Below are positions 5,131 to 10,993 of a DNA stretch of 10,993 nucleotides, piece after piece. The first letter of the stretch is position 1, and every line of letters begins with the position of its first letter. The DNA lies in the NCBI GenBank assembly GCA_023269365.1, contig JAHFTN010000043.1, forward strand, positions 1 to 10,993, given 5' to 3'. This DNA is from Chlamydiota bacterium. Its GTDB lineage: Bacteria; Chlamydiota; Chlamydiia; Chlamydiales; Rhabdochlamydiaceae. Made by a program: the position numbers and the translations under genes. Under the pieces are notes generated by a model. The model worked only from the letters and a program-made list of their open reading frames with translations. It ran no database searches and had not been told where the DNA came from.

Positions 5131-8085
5131 TTAAATGGGGAAAAGGGGCAACTTTAGCATTGTGTTTTCTTTTTTTAGAAGATCTTTGCCGGCCAATGAG
5201 ACGATGACCCCTTGATTTTTTCTAGAGAGGAGATGCTCTTTTACAGCGGCTTGGACTTGGGCAGAGTTGAGTGCCAAGAAGCGGTCTCTAAAAGCTTGGC
5301 GCAGCTGTGTCGTTTTTCCATCGCGCAGCCAAGTGTAGGCGACAAGGGCTCGGGAGCTAGGAGCAAGGGGTATATCAAACTGTTGGATGAGGCCGAGCTT
5401 TGCCTCTTCGAGGTCTTGCGTAGAAAATTCCCCCGCGGCAATCGATTCGATTGCTTCTTGGAAGGTGGCGATAGTAGAGGCGAGGTGGGGGTCTCTATAT
5501 GCATGGAATTGGAAATGTCCCAATGTCGAGTTGTAAGTGGCTCCACAGCCGTAGGCACCCCCTTGTTCTCGGATCTTGCGATGCAAGATTTTGTTATCAA
5601 AAAGCGCAGTAGAAGCGTAGAGAGCGGCCGCATCGGGATGGGTGTAGATAACAGAGGGGAAAGCTTCCGATGTGAAAGCCACCTGAGAGGGGATCTCTCT
5701 AACCTGAGAGACGACAGGGCGTAGAGCTGTATCGAGTTTCAGAGGAGAAAAAGGGATCGTGGAGGAGAGCTCGCTTAGGTCAAAATAGGCATTCTCCTCG
5801 AGAGTTTTTAGCGCTTCTTGAGAACAGCTCAACACCAGGTGCAAGTTATGGAAAGAAAAGAGTTGGTTCTTGAGGCGGATCAGCCTATCTACAAGAGGCA
5901 TTAAGTTGCGTTTTAAATCTTTTGTAATCGATTCGATACATTTAAAATAATCTAACCCGAACCATAGCTGGTGGACATAGGCCGCTGGAGAAAAGCCAGA
6001 AGAGGCGAGCTGGTTAGCGTAGAGCAGCGCTTTTTTATTGAGTTGATTGACTAAAGATTCGCGCAGCTGCTTTATGAGTTCCTCTATCCTTTTTTTGTCG
6101 TCAAAGCGGGGACACTGTAGCATTTGCTGCATGAGGTCAAAGAGAGGAGCCATGTTGCGCACGAGGGCTTTGCCTTTAATGCCCAAAGAGGGGCGTATCG
6201 TCTGAGGGAGCGTCATCTGCACGTTGAGAGCGCAAGAGGCGCCGATTCCTCCTGTATGAGCTTGAATGTAGCGCAGATTCTCTTCATAGGAGCGCCCACC
6301 ACAGCCAAGCTCAGGAAGAAGCGCCATGAGTAGATGCAAATAGGGGAGATCTTCTTCTTCCACGTGAGGGAGATCGAATAGAAGATCTGCATAGACGATA
6401 TGATTGGTAAAGCAGTCGTGATGGTAGATCTTGAGGTGTTTTTTTTGCATTTCAACAAGAGGCAGATGACGCGTCTGTTTCTCCACATCTTTTAAAGAGA
6501 CTTTGGGAAGGCAGTCTAGGGATTGTTTCTCGACATGCTTCTGAAAGGTGGAAAGTGTTTCTGTTTGGCGCAAAATACGTTGGATCTCCTCTTGCGAGAG
6601 CTCTGAGCGGAGTTGCTTTAGTTTTTCTTGTTCTTGGGCGGTCTCTTTAGCAAGAAGCAGGGGATCTGGGTGCATTACCAGGCGCACCTGATGGGTGTTG
6701 TGAATGAAATATTTCTCTATGAGGCCTATGAGGTAAGAGGGATGTTTACACTTCTGCAACAACTCCTCGAAGATGGAGTGGACCACTAGGGCCTGTTCAG
6801 GAGGGCACCCGTGCTGTTTTGCAAGAGCAGCGCGCATGAAAAGAGCTAACCCAAACGGAGCGTGCTCTGTATTGATCTCTAATCGGGAAAATTCCAACTG
6901 GTGGAGTGCCGCTTCGATCGTCTCCCAGGGGATTCCCTTCTTGATAATAGAGAGCAATGCTTTTTTCAGAGTGGTTTCTAGCGCATGGATATCGGCGGGA
7001 TCACATCCCTTGCAGACAATGGCGTAAGGGACCTCACTCATCTCCGTGTCTATATAGGCATCGACATGGACGCAGAGGTTGGAACGTAGAAGTGGGGCTT
7101 TTAATAACGAGGCGTCATCTTCCATTAAAATGGCGTCGAGAACGCTCAGCGCCAAGATCTCTTCTTGGTTGTCGATAGAAGCGGTGAGGAACCCGAATGT
7201 TACAATAGAGCGAGGGGTGGTGTCATCAGAAGCGTGAGAGGGGTAGAACCCTTCCTTTTGGAGGGGTGTCTTAAAACGCCTTTGCTTTACAAGAGCGAGG
7301 GGTTTTTGTCGTTTTTCCACTCCTTTAAGTGCGCCCTGTTCTAACACATCCAAATGGGTCTTCAAGGGGAGATCCCCATAGAAAAAGAAGAGACACTGGC
7401 TCGGGTGGTAGTATTTCTTATGGAAGGAGAGCAGCTCTTGGTAGGTCAAATCGGGGATCACCTTGGGATCTCCTCCCGAATTGTAGGTATAGGGGAGGTC
7501 GGGAACAAGGAATTCCATGAGAGCATGCCAGATGCGAGAGTCAGCAGAAGCCAAGCTCCCTTTCATCTCGTTAAAAACGATCCCCCGAATTTGCAAGGGA
7601 GTAGTGATGTCTTTGGGATCGGTGAATTCTAGGTGGTGTCCCTCTTGAAGAAAACTCATCTCTTTAAGTTCAGGGTGGAAGACGGCATCGACGTAGACAT
7701 CGAGCAGGTTGTAAAAATCTTTTTCGTTTTGAGAGGCAGCTGGATAGCAAGTAAAGTCAGCTCCTGTCAGTGCATTCATAAAGGTATTTAGACTCCTGCG
7801 GCTCATCGAGAAAAAAGGGTCTTTCACGGGGAACTTTTTAGAACCACACAGCACCGTATGTTCCAAGATATGGGGAGCGCCATTAGAGCTCGAGGGGAAT
7901 GTTTTAAAAGAGAGGCAGAAGAGGTTTTCTGGGTCATCATTCCCAATGTGCATCACAAGGGCTCCGCTGGGGAGGTGCTCAATTTCTCGCAAAATGCAGT
8001 TGAGTTCGGGGATCGGTAAGTACTTTGTCACAACAAAATTGCCGTAACGTTCATGGGGAGTAGTTAAAAAGTTTTGGTGTGTCAT
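5131..8085 (-). CDS. M16C (insulinase/presequence-protease family) zinc metallopeptidase
   Basis: This large peptidase of 984 residues is of the PreP/falcilysin type, which degrades peptides inside a closed two-lobed chamber. The inverted zinc motif HILEH is at residues 72-76, and the distal zinc ligand is Glu173 in FNEMKGSLAS, at the spacing seen in PreP. The N-terminal peptidase half covers about 20-450, the M16C-associated linker (rich in charged helices, EETLSTFQKH-like) roughly 470-720, and the inactive C-terminal half carries the REQGGAYGCG motif (Arg839, Tyr845) that helps position substrate. No signal peptide is seen, so it should be cytosolic. It corresponds in family and position to the insulinase-family metalloprotease next to htrA in Chlamydia (CT824, from memory). 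The ATG is preceded only by a weak purine stretch (AAGAG) that lies inside a perfect dyad abutting the start. It heads the unit with the cytidylyltransferase and htrA. Confidence 0.95.
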   Translation of the reverse strand: MTHQNFLTTPHERYGNFVVTKYLPIPELNCILREIEHLPSGALVMHIGNDDPENLFCLSFKTFPSSSNGAPHILEHTVLCGSKKFPVKDPFFSMSRRSLNTFMNALTGADFTCYPAASQNEKDFYNLLDVYVDAVFHPELKEMSFLQEGHHLEFTDPKDITTPLQIRGIVFNEMKGSLASADSRIWHALMEFLVPDLPYTYNSGGDPKVIPDLTYQELLSFHKKYYHPSQCLFFFYGDLPLKTHLDVLEQGALKGVEKRQKPLALVKQRRFKTPLQKEGFYPSHASDDTTPRSIVTFGFLTASIDNQEEILALSVLDAILMEDDASLLKAPLLRSNLCVHVDAYIDTEMSEVPYAIVCKGCDPADIHALETTLKKALLSIIKKGIPWETIEAALHQLEFSRLEINTEHAPFGLALFMRAALAKQHGCPPEQALVVHSIFEELLQKCKHPSYLIGLIEKYFIHNTHQVRLVMHPDPLLLAKETAQEQEKLKQLRSELSQEEIQRILRQTETLSTFQKHVEKQSLDCLPKVSLKDVEKQTRHLPLVEMQKKHLKIYHHDCFTNHIVYADLLFDLPHVEEEDLPYLHLLMALLPELGCGGRSYEENLRYIQAHTGGIGASCALNVQMTLPQTIRPSLGIKGKALVRNMAPLFDLMQQMLQCPRFDDKKRIEELIKQLRESLVNQLNKKALLYANQLASSGFSPAAYVHQLWFGLDYFKCIESITKDLKRNLMPLVDRLIRLKNQLFSFHNLHLVLSCSQEALKTLEENAYFDLSELSSTIPFSPLKLDTALRPVVSQVREIPSQVAFTSEAFPSVIYTHPDAAALYASTALFDNKILHRKIREQGGAYGCGATYNSTLGHFQFHAYRDPHLASTIATFQEAIESIAAGEFSTQDLEEAKLGLIQQFDIPLAPSSRALVAYTWLRDGKTTQLRQAFRDRFLALNSAQVQAAVKEHLLSRKNQGVIVSLAGKDLLKKENTMLKLPLFPI

Positions 8086-8086
8086 T

Positions 8087-8117
8087 CTGTGCTCTTATGT
8101 CAGGAATAAGAGCACAG
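8087..8117 (-). promoter_or_regulatory. Perfect 12-bp dyad abutting the M16C start codon
   Basis: CTGTGCTCTTAT (8087-8098) and ATAAGAGCACAG (8106-8117) are exact reverse complements separated by seven bases. On the M16C strand the second arm ends one base before the ATG and contains AAGAG, the only ribosome-site-like sequence. The first arm overlaps the last two bases of the candidate -10 box. It could therefore act as a repressor operator at the transcription start or, if the transcript begins upstream, as an RNA hairpin hiding the ribosome site. Confidence 0.55.
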
Positions 8118-8144
8118 CATAGAGGAATGGCTTGAATTTTCCAA
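8116..8144 (-). promoter_or_regulatory. Candidate promoter for the M16C-cytidylyltransferase-htrA unit
   Basis: On the minus strand TTGGAA (8139-8144, four of six to the -35 consensus) is separated by exactly 17 bases from TATGCT (8116-8121, four of six to the -10 consensus). Transcription would start inside the dyad just before the M16C ATG, giving a very short leader. A second small dyad, CCAAG-n7-CTTGG (8141-8157), overlaps the -35 side. Confidence 0.42.
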
Positions 8145-8160
8145 GCGTTATACTTGGCAT

Positions 8161-8330
8161 TTAATCCCATTCACGAAAAATAAATTCATAAATTTAACAA
8201 GGAGGCGGCGCAGATTTTTGTGTCTGGAGCGAGCAAGCATTGCCAAATGGCAAGGCGCGAGTGAAGACCAAAAAGATGCTGCCAAGCCGACGCGGTTAAA
8301 TATGAATTTATTTCTTGCGATTGGTATAAG
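8161..8330. repeat. Palindromic MITE-like element, copy 1
   Basis: The outer ends are imperfect inverted repeats: the left arm (about 8163-8198, containing AAATAAATTCATA and TTTAAC) pairs with the right arm (about 8295-8330, containing TATGAATTTATTT and GGTATAAG). The centre (about 8231-8270) has a small hairpin, TTGCCAAATGGCAA, inside a purine-rich GAGCGAGC...GGCGCGAGTGAAGAC context. The same core occurs in copy 2 at 10203-10383 although the arms there are unrelated. There is no transposase, so it would be non-autonomous. It separates the M16C promoter from the hydrolase leader. Confidence 0.6.
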
Positions 8331-8404
8331 AGGTGTAGATTTTGAAACGGGGGGTAACACTACGCGTTTTTGTTGTAAAAGTTGTTGTTTAACACTGAGA
8401 TGAA

Positions 8405-8492
8405 TGCCTGAGGCACAAAGACTCTGAAGGTGCTCTTTCTCTGACCGCAAAAGAGCACCCAAGCAGTTCTGCCTGACCGGCAGAAGGAACTG
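8405..8492. other. Cluster of three hairpins with CTGA/CTGACC loops; possible structured RNA
   Basis: Hairpin A is TGCC-TGA-GGCA (8405-8415). Hairpin B pairs GGTGCTCTTT (8429-8438) with AAAGAGCACC (8450-8459), a perfect 10-bp stem around an 11-base loop. Hairpin C pairs TTCTGCC (8467-8473) with GGCAGAA (8479-8485) around TGACC, with an outer CAG/CTG extension. B and C both display CTGACC in or next to the loop. No run of T follows on either strand where a terminator would need it. It could be part of the hydrolase leader or a small RNA; I recognise no known RNA family. Confidence 0.4.
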
Positions 8493-8612
8493 ACAGCAAA
8501 AAAAGTTGAGTCTTAATGCAACTGAATAGTCATACTCTTTCCCTCCACTAATGGCTAAAATCCAGCGAAAAAGACCTTTTATTTTTTTATACAGAAGTAT
8601 TAAAACGAGATC

Positions 8613-10160
8613 ATGAGTCATGAATTAAAAATTACTGTTGATGGCGGTCGCTACGGGTTACACACAGCAACATTAAAAGCTGATTTTCCATCTGATAACT
8701 CAGTGATGTTGGAAGGAAGGCGCTATGCCGTCATTGTCGACAAAAAAGAAGAGCTATCAGTGGTCTTAGATACGCTTAATGTTCTGTATCCAGGGGCCGT
8801 GACTTCATCAGAGCCTCTTCCTGGGCGTATCTCTAAAATGGAGGCTTGCCTAGTTCCATTAACATGGGCACAACAAGATGATAGATACCTTCTAGATCTT
8901 AGAAGTCGTATTGCCGAAGCTTATCTCTCTAAACCTGAGGGAAATACTGAAGAATTCAAAACGTTCTGGTTAGACGGCAGGCTCAGACAATATTGCATTG
9001 ATAACTTTGAGGATTGCGTAAATGAAGCTTTTACAAGAAAAGATGCCGCATTACTGACTCAAGCATTAGCTAATATGCCCGAAAATAGTCTTGTTGCCTT
9101 TGTACGCACATTCGATTTAAAGGTCCCCACGCGTCAAGACGCTATTAATCGGTTTATTTTCTCATCTGAGTCTGTACAAGAGCTTAGGGAATATGTTCAA
9201 AATCCAGCCGTTGGCTTTTCTGGGGTAATTGTTCTACAAGATGCTAACGGGATCCACACTGTCACCTCTGAGGGAATGGATCCAAATACGCCATTTGCCA
9301 TCCATTCCATCGGCAAGGTGTTCTCGGAAATGCTTGTCCTACGCCTTATTCATGAGGGATTAATCCTTGAAACGACCTTAGATCAACCGATTCAATTAGA
9401 CCCTGAAGTCATAAAACAGCTTCCGTCACTAGTACAGCTACATCTTAAAGAACAGAAACCCACTCTTAGGCAAGTAATGATCCATCAGGGAGGGCTCGGT
9501 GAGTATTTAAACAAGTATTTTGATGCAATTGAACAAGCGATTGAATCAGGGAAAAAGCCCCCTCAAATGGAACGCCCTGAAGATTTCTTGTCCTATGCCG
9601 AAGACGAAGTAGTGCCTATGGGAAAAACTCATTATAGTAATTTGGGGATTCTTCTCGTTGGACTCTCTTTACAACATCTCACTAAAATTCCTTTTGATGT
9701 CCTGCTACGAAGACATGTCTTAGAACCATCTGGAATCCATCATTTTTCCTCTCAAAGACCAATAGGAGCCAGATTTAATCCACAAGATCCTCTAGCAGCT
9801 CACATATGTGGAAGCCCTGCAGGAGGGTATTGGACCACAGCCACTGATTTATGCAAACTTGGCAAGTGGATAGCAATGCAATGGTCAGACCCCACTTTTG
9901 TGAAGCTCATTGAAACATACGGCGGTGAGTTTTATTCTCAAGGACAGATTTGGCATGATGGAATTATTCCTTCCTCCTCAGCTTGCTTTTCCTCATTTCC
10001 CAAGTACAGCATAACAATTGCTATTCTTTCTGATAAGAATCCTGGTGCCTCAGAAATGGATAATGCGATTAGAGATCACATGCTTCATAAACCCCTATAT
10101 TATGCCCCTGGAATTCCTTTCAGCTACACCCACTCATCGAATCTCGCTATAGGCTTGTAA
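8613..10160 (+). CDS. Beta-lactamase-fold serine hydrolase with a novel N-terminal region
   Basis: This protein of 515 residues has a C-terminal half of the beta-lactamase/penicillin-binding-protein-like family (PF00144 type: esterases, D-aminopeptidases, LACTB-like proteins). The catalytic SxxK is S232-I-G-K235, the second motif YSN is at 341-343, and the third, normally HTG or KTG, appears as HDG at 448-450. Conserved framing such as LRQVMIHQGGLGEY (285-298), PSGIHHF and SPAGGYWTTATDLCKLGKW (401-419) supports the assignment. Residues 1-200 match nothing I recognise: a beta-rich start (LKITVDGG, VMLEGRRYAVIVDKKEE) and then a helical stretch. There is no signal peptide, so it is cytosolic or exported by another route. 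The ribosome site (CGAGA) is weak. Base composition looks more AT-rich than the upstream block. It is monocistronic, ending in its own terminator. Substrate unknown; a classical secreted beta-lactamase is unlikely. Confidence 0.85.
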   Translation: MSHELKITVDGGRYGLHTATLKADFPSDNSVMLEGRRYAVIVDKKEELSVVLDTLNVLYPGAVTSSEPLPGRISKMEACLVPLTWAQQDDRYLLDLRSRIAEAYLSKPEGNTEEFKTFWLDGRLRQYCIDNFEDCVNEAFTRKDAALLTQALANMPENSLVAFVRTFDLKVPTRQDAINRFIFSSESVQELREYVQNPAVGFSGVIVLQDANGIHTVTSEGMDPNTPFAIHSIGKVFSEMLVLRLIHEGLILETTLDQPIQLDPEVIKQLPSLVQLHLKEQKPTLRQVMIHQGGLGEYLNKYFDAIEQAIESGKKPPQMERPEDFLSYAEDEVVPMGKTHYSNLGILLVGLSLQHLTKIPFDVLLRRHVLEPSGIHHFSSQRPIGARFNPQDPLAAHICGSPAGGYWTTATDLCKLGKWIAMQWSDPTFVKLIETYGGEFYSQGQIWHDGIIPSSSACFSSFPKYSITIAILSDKNPGASEMDNAIRDHMLHKPLYYAPGIPFSYTHSSNLAIGL

Positions 10161-10168
10161 CGTTTAAA

Positions 10169-10197
10169 AAAAAGCATGGGCTCTTGTCATGCTTTTT
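10169..10197 (+). terminator. Rho-independent terminator of the serine hydrolase gene
   Basis: AAAAAGCATG (10169-10178) pairs perfectly with CATGCTTTTT (10188-10197) around a nine-base loop, beginning nine bases after the TAA stop at 10158-10160. The A-tract/T-tract symmetry would let it work in both directions. Confidence 0.8.
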
Positions 10198-10202
10198 CCC
10201 TC

Positions 10203-10383
10203 TTATTAACCCGAGCCCCAAACAGGTGACAAGATGCGCTAGCGAGGCAACGCCAAATCGAAGAGGGCGTAGCCCTCGTTCTGAACGAGGAGCACCATTG
10301 CCAAAGGCAAGGGCGACGAGGAAGATCGATTTGGCTAAGCCGCAGCAAACAGATTGTCACCTGTTTGGGGCTCGGGTTAATAA
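10203..10383. repeat. Palindromic MITE-like element, copy 2, with perfect 30-bp inverted ends
   Basis: Bases 10203-10232 are the exact reverse complement of 10354-10383 (30 of 30). Further in, GCCAAATCG (10252-10260) pairs with CGATTTGGC (10327-10335). The interior adds three small hairpins: GAGGGC-GTA-GCCCTC (10263-10277), CTCGTTC/GAACGAG (10275-10289) and TTGCC-AAA-GGCAA (10298-10310). The total length is 181 bp, with no coding capacity for a transposase. The right end overlaps the last codons of the antitoxin gene, and the left end begins just after the hydrolase terminator. The core matches copy 1 and a half copy at 10791-10819. Confidence 0.82.
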
Positions 10384-10751
10384 CGGCCTTTTGCTGCCAC
10401 AGCAATGTTGGAATAGGAAACACTGACTCGAGCTTTTCGATTGCTGGGCTTAGAGCTTACGATGATATCCACATCTTTTCCTAGCTCAATCAGGAAGTGC
10501 ATTAAGCGCTCCACTGAATATCCCCTGAAATGACCATTTAACAGGCTGGATAATTTAGGTTGAGAAACCCCAAGAATTTCAGCCGCTTTTGTCTGGGTAA
10601 ACTTCTTTTTCTTTATGGCTTTTGTGATCTCCATGACGAGAGTGGCTTTTGTTTCCATCTCTTTATGATCTTTGTACCCCAATTGCTCATAGACGCTGCC
10701 TAAACCCATTTTAACTCGAATATCTTCTTTTTGAGATCTTTTTTTTTTCAC
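10377..10751 (-). CDS. HigA-like XRE-family antitoxin/regulator (HTH_37 type), apparently without its toxin
   Basis: This DNA-binding protein of 124 residues, as in type II toxin-antitoxin modules, would bind its promoter and normally a RelE/Gp49-like toxin. GLGSVYEQLGYKDHKEME (16-33) is the typical lead-in, the helix-turn-helix is FTQTKAAEILGVSQPKLSSL (51-70), and YSVERLMHFLIELGKDVDII (78-97) completes the domain. The start is GTG, with AGGGGG five bases upstream; an ATG at codon 15 is the alternative and would still keep the whole domain. The stop TAA and the preceding Tyr codon lie inside the inverted end of the palindromic repeat, so the element sets the C-terminus. Toxin genes of this class usually lie just upstream, but 10752-10993 shows none. 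A short frame ending NRGNL overlaps the GTG as GTGA and may be a toxin remnant. Confidence 0.85.
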   Translation of the reverse strand: MKKKRSQKEDIRVKMGLGSVYEQLGYKDHKEMETKATLVMEITKAIKKKKFTQTKAAEILGVSQPKLSSLLNGHFRGYSVERLMHFLIELGKDVDIIVSSKPSNRKARVSVSYSNIAVAAKGRY

Positions 10752-10790
10752 AGATTCCCCCTATTAAGCAACCAAGCCTGATACTTCAGC

Positions 10791-10819
10791 TAGGAGGATC
10801 AATTTGGCAAAGTCGCAGC
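10791..10819. repeat. Half copy of the palindromic element family
   Basis: This 29-base segment aligns without gaps to 10318-10346 inside copy 2, with 24 identities (shared landmarks: AATTTGGC/GATTTGGC and CGCAGC). The matching opposite arm is not visible nearby, so it looks like a decayed or truncated copy. It lies upstream of the antitoxin gene where a toxin gene would be expected. Confidence 0.6.
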
Positions 10820-10923
10820 CGTTTAAAAATTGGACTAGTCAGCTTGGGGATAACGATCAAGCAAACTGTCGACATCTCAGCAGCTCCCGTTAGCCGTTGT
10901 GTTTTATAATAAGGAGGTTGCAT

Positions 10924-10993
10924 ATGATTTCCCAGAGACAGGCTCTGTACACGACAATTTTTTTCCCTCTGCGCCCTCTGCGTCTCAGCTCCT
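10924..10993 (+). CDS. Possible start of an unknown gene running off the right edge
   Basis: ATG at 10924 has a near-ideal ribosome site, AAGGAGG (10911-10917), six bases upstream, and the frame stays open to the window edge (23 codons, beginning MISQRQALYTT). TATAAT at 10905-10910 adjoins the ribosome site but lacks a -35 at the right distance. The last codons fall in a CTCTGCG-type repeat, giving the low-complexity PLRPLRLS, which argues for a spurious frame. No function can be named. A minus-strand frame is also open through the same bases down to 10786. Confidence 0.25.
   Translation, partial: MISQRQALYTTIFFPLRPLRLSS
10965..10982. repeat. Tandem CCCTCTGCG repeat at the window edge
   Basis: CCCTCTGCG occurs twice head to tail (10965-10973 and 10974-10982), followed by TCTCAGC. 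From memory this resembles the CTCTGCG/CGCAGAG-type interspersed repeats found between genes in many bacterial genomes. The copy is cut by the window end, so its full extent cannot be seen. Confidence 0.5.

Larger units (their letters stand above)
8086..8612. other. 527-base gene-free region between divergent M16C and serine hydrolase genes
   Basis: No convincing gene lies here. From left to right it holds the M16C leader dyad, a promoter-like sequence, a palindromic repeat element (8161-8330), a stretch rich in GTTGTTGT-type runs (8336-8400), and three hairpins (8405-8492). A purine/T-rich approach to the hydrolase start follows, with TATACA at 8588-8593 as a weak -10 candidate and no good -35. 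A 157-codon minus-strand frame crosses the region but has no ribosome site and translates straight through the repeat, so I do not treat it as a gene. Confidence 0.6.

Noticed and set aside
5131..8085. Possible frameshift in the M16C gene, because of frames on both strands
   Set aside because: The 984-residue frame is continuous, with HILEH, Glu173 and the C-terminal Arg/Tyr motif all present at the expected spacing.
8405..8492. Hairpin cluster as a known RNA (tmRNA, SRP RNA, RNase P, riboswitch)
   Set aside because: None of the conserved sequence signatures I know for those RNAs are present on either strand; it is kept only as an unassigned structure.
8148..8621. 157-codon minus-strand frame in the intergenic region
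   Set aside because: It has no ribosome site, overlaps the hydrolase start, and translates through the palindromic repeat and the hairpins. Its composition (Leu/Arg/Ser-rich, no domain) looks like read-through of repeat DNA.
10203..10383. CRISPR-like array
   Set aside because: There is a single inverted-repeat pair with internal hairpins, and no regularly spaced direct repeats or spacers.
10187..10423. Opposing 78-80 codon frames inside palindromic element copy 2
   Set aside because: A palindrome without stops yields similar frames on both strands (both encode the same PSPKQVT peptide). There is no start context and no recognisable protein.

Overview
The window looks like chromosomal DNA from a chlamydia-like bacterium (phylum Chlamydiota, probably an environmental 'Chlamydia-related' lineage). 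The main reason is gene content and order: the end of sucD, an HtrA protease closely resembling chlamydial HtrA, and a large M16C insulinase-family protease. From memory, these match the adjacent sucD-htrA-metalloprotease block of Chlamydia trachomatis (CT822-CT823-CT824). An Lpg1974-like outer-membrane porin, a type expanded in Waddlia/Simkania-like chlamydiae, fits the same group.

Left part (1-2920, + strand): the 3' end of sucD is followed, with a TGATG overlap, by a site-2-protease-family membrane peptidase carrying a cytosolic helical-repeat tail. After a short gap comes a secreted beta-barrel porin with a Lys/Pro-rich N-terminal linker. It ends convergently with the next block. A possible small membrane protein (about 2917-3120, - strand) and an AT-only dyad lie in the convergent gap.

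Middle part (3184-8085, - strand): an apparent three-gene unit read right to left, M16C peptidase, then a small cytidylyltransferase, then htrA. The cytidylyltransferase resembles eukaryotic phosphocholine/phosphoethanolamine cytidylyltransferases yet starts with a signal peptide. The unit combines periplasmic protein quality control (HtrA), peptide degradation (M16C) and a puzzling, possibly exported nucleotidyltransferase. A promoter-like sequence plus a perfect 12-bp dyad lies directly against the M16C start codon.

Right part (8086-10993): an accessory-looking stretch. It holds a 527-base gene-free region with a palindromic mobile-element-like repeat and three small hairpins. Next is a somewhat AT-richer gene for a beta-lactamase-fold serine hydrolase with an unfamiliar ~200-residue N-terminal region, then a terminator. 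A 181-bp palindromic repeat with perfect 30-bp inverted ends follows, overlapping the stop codon of a HigA-like (HTH_37) antitoxin gene that has no visible toxin partner. The right edge carries a half copy of the same repeat family and the start of a CTCTGCG-type tandem repeat.

The most notable signals are the family of palindromic repeats (conserved core, unrelated arms), the exported eukaryote-like cytidylyltransferase, and the dyad at the M16C promoter/start.
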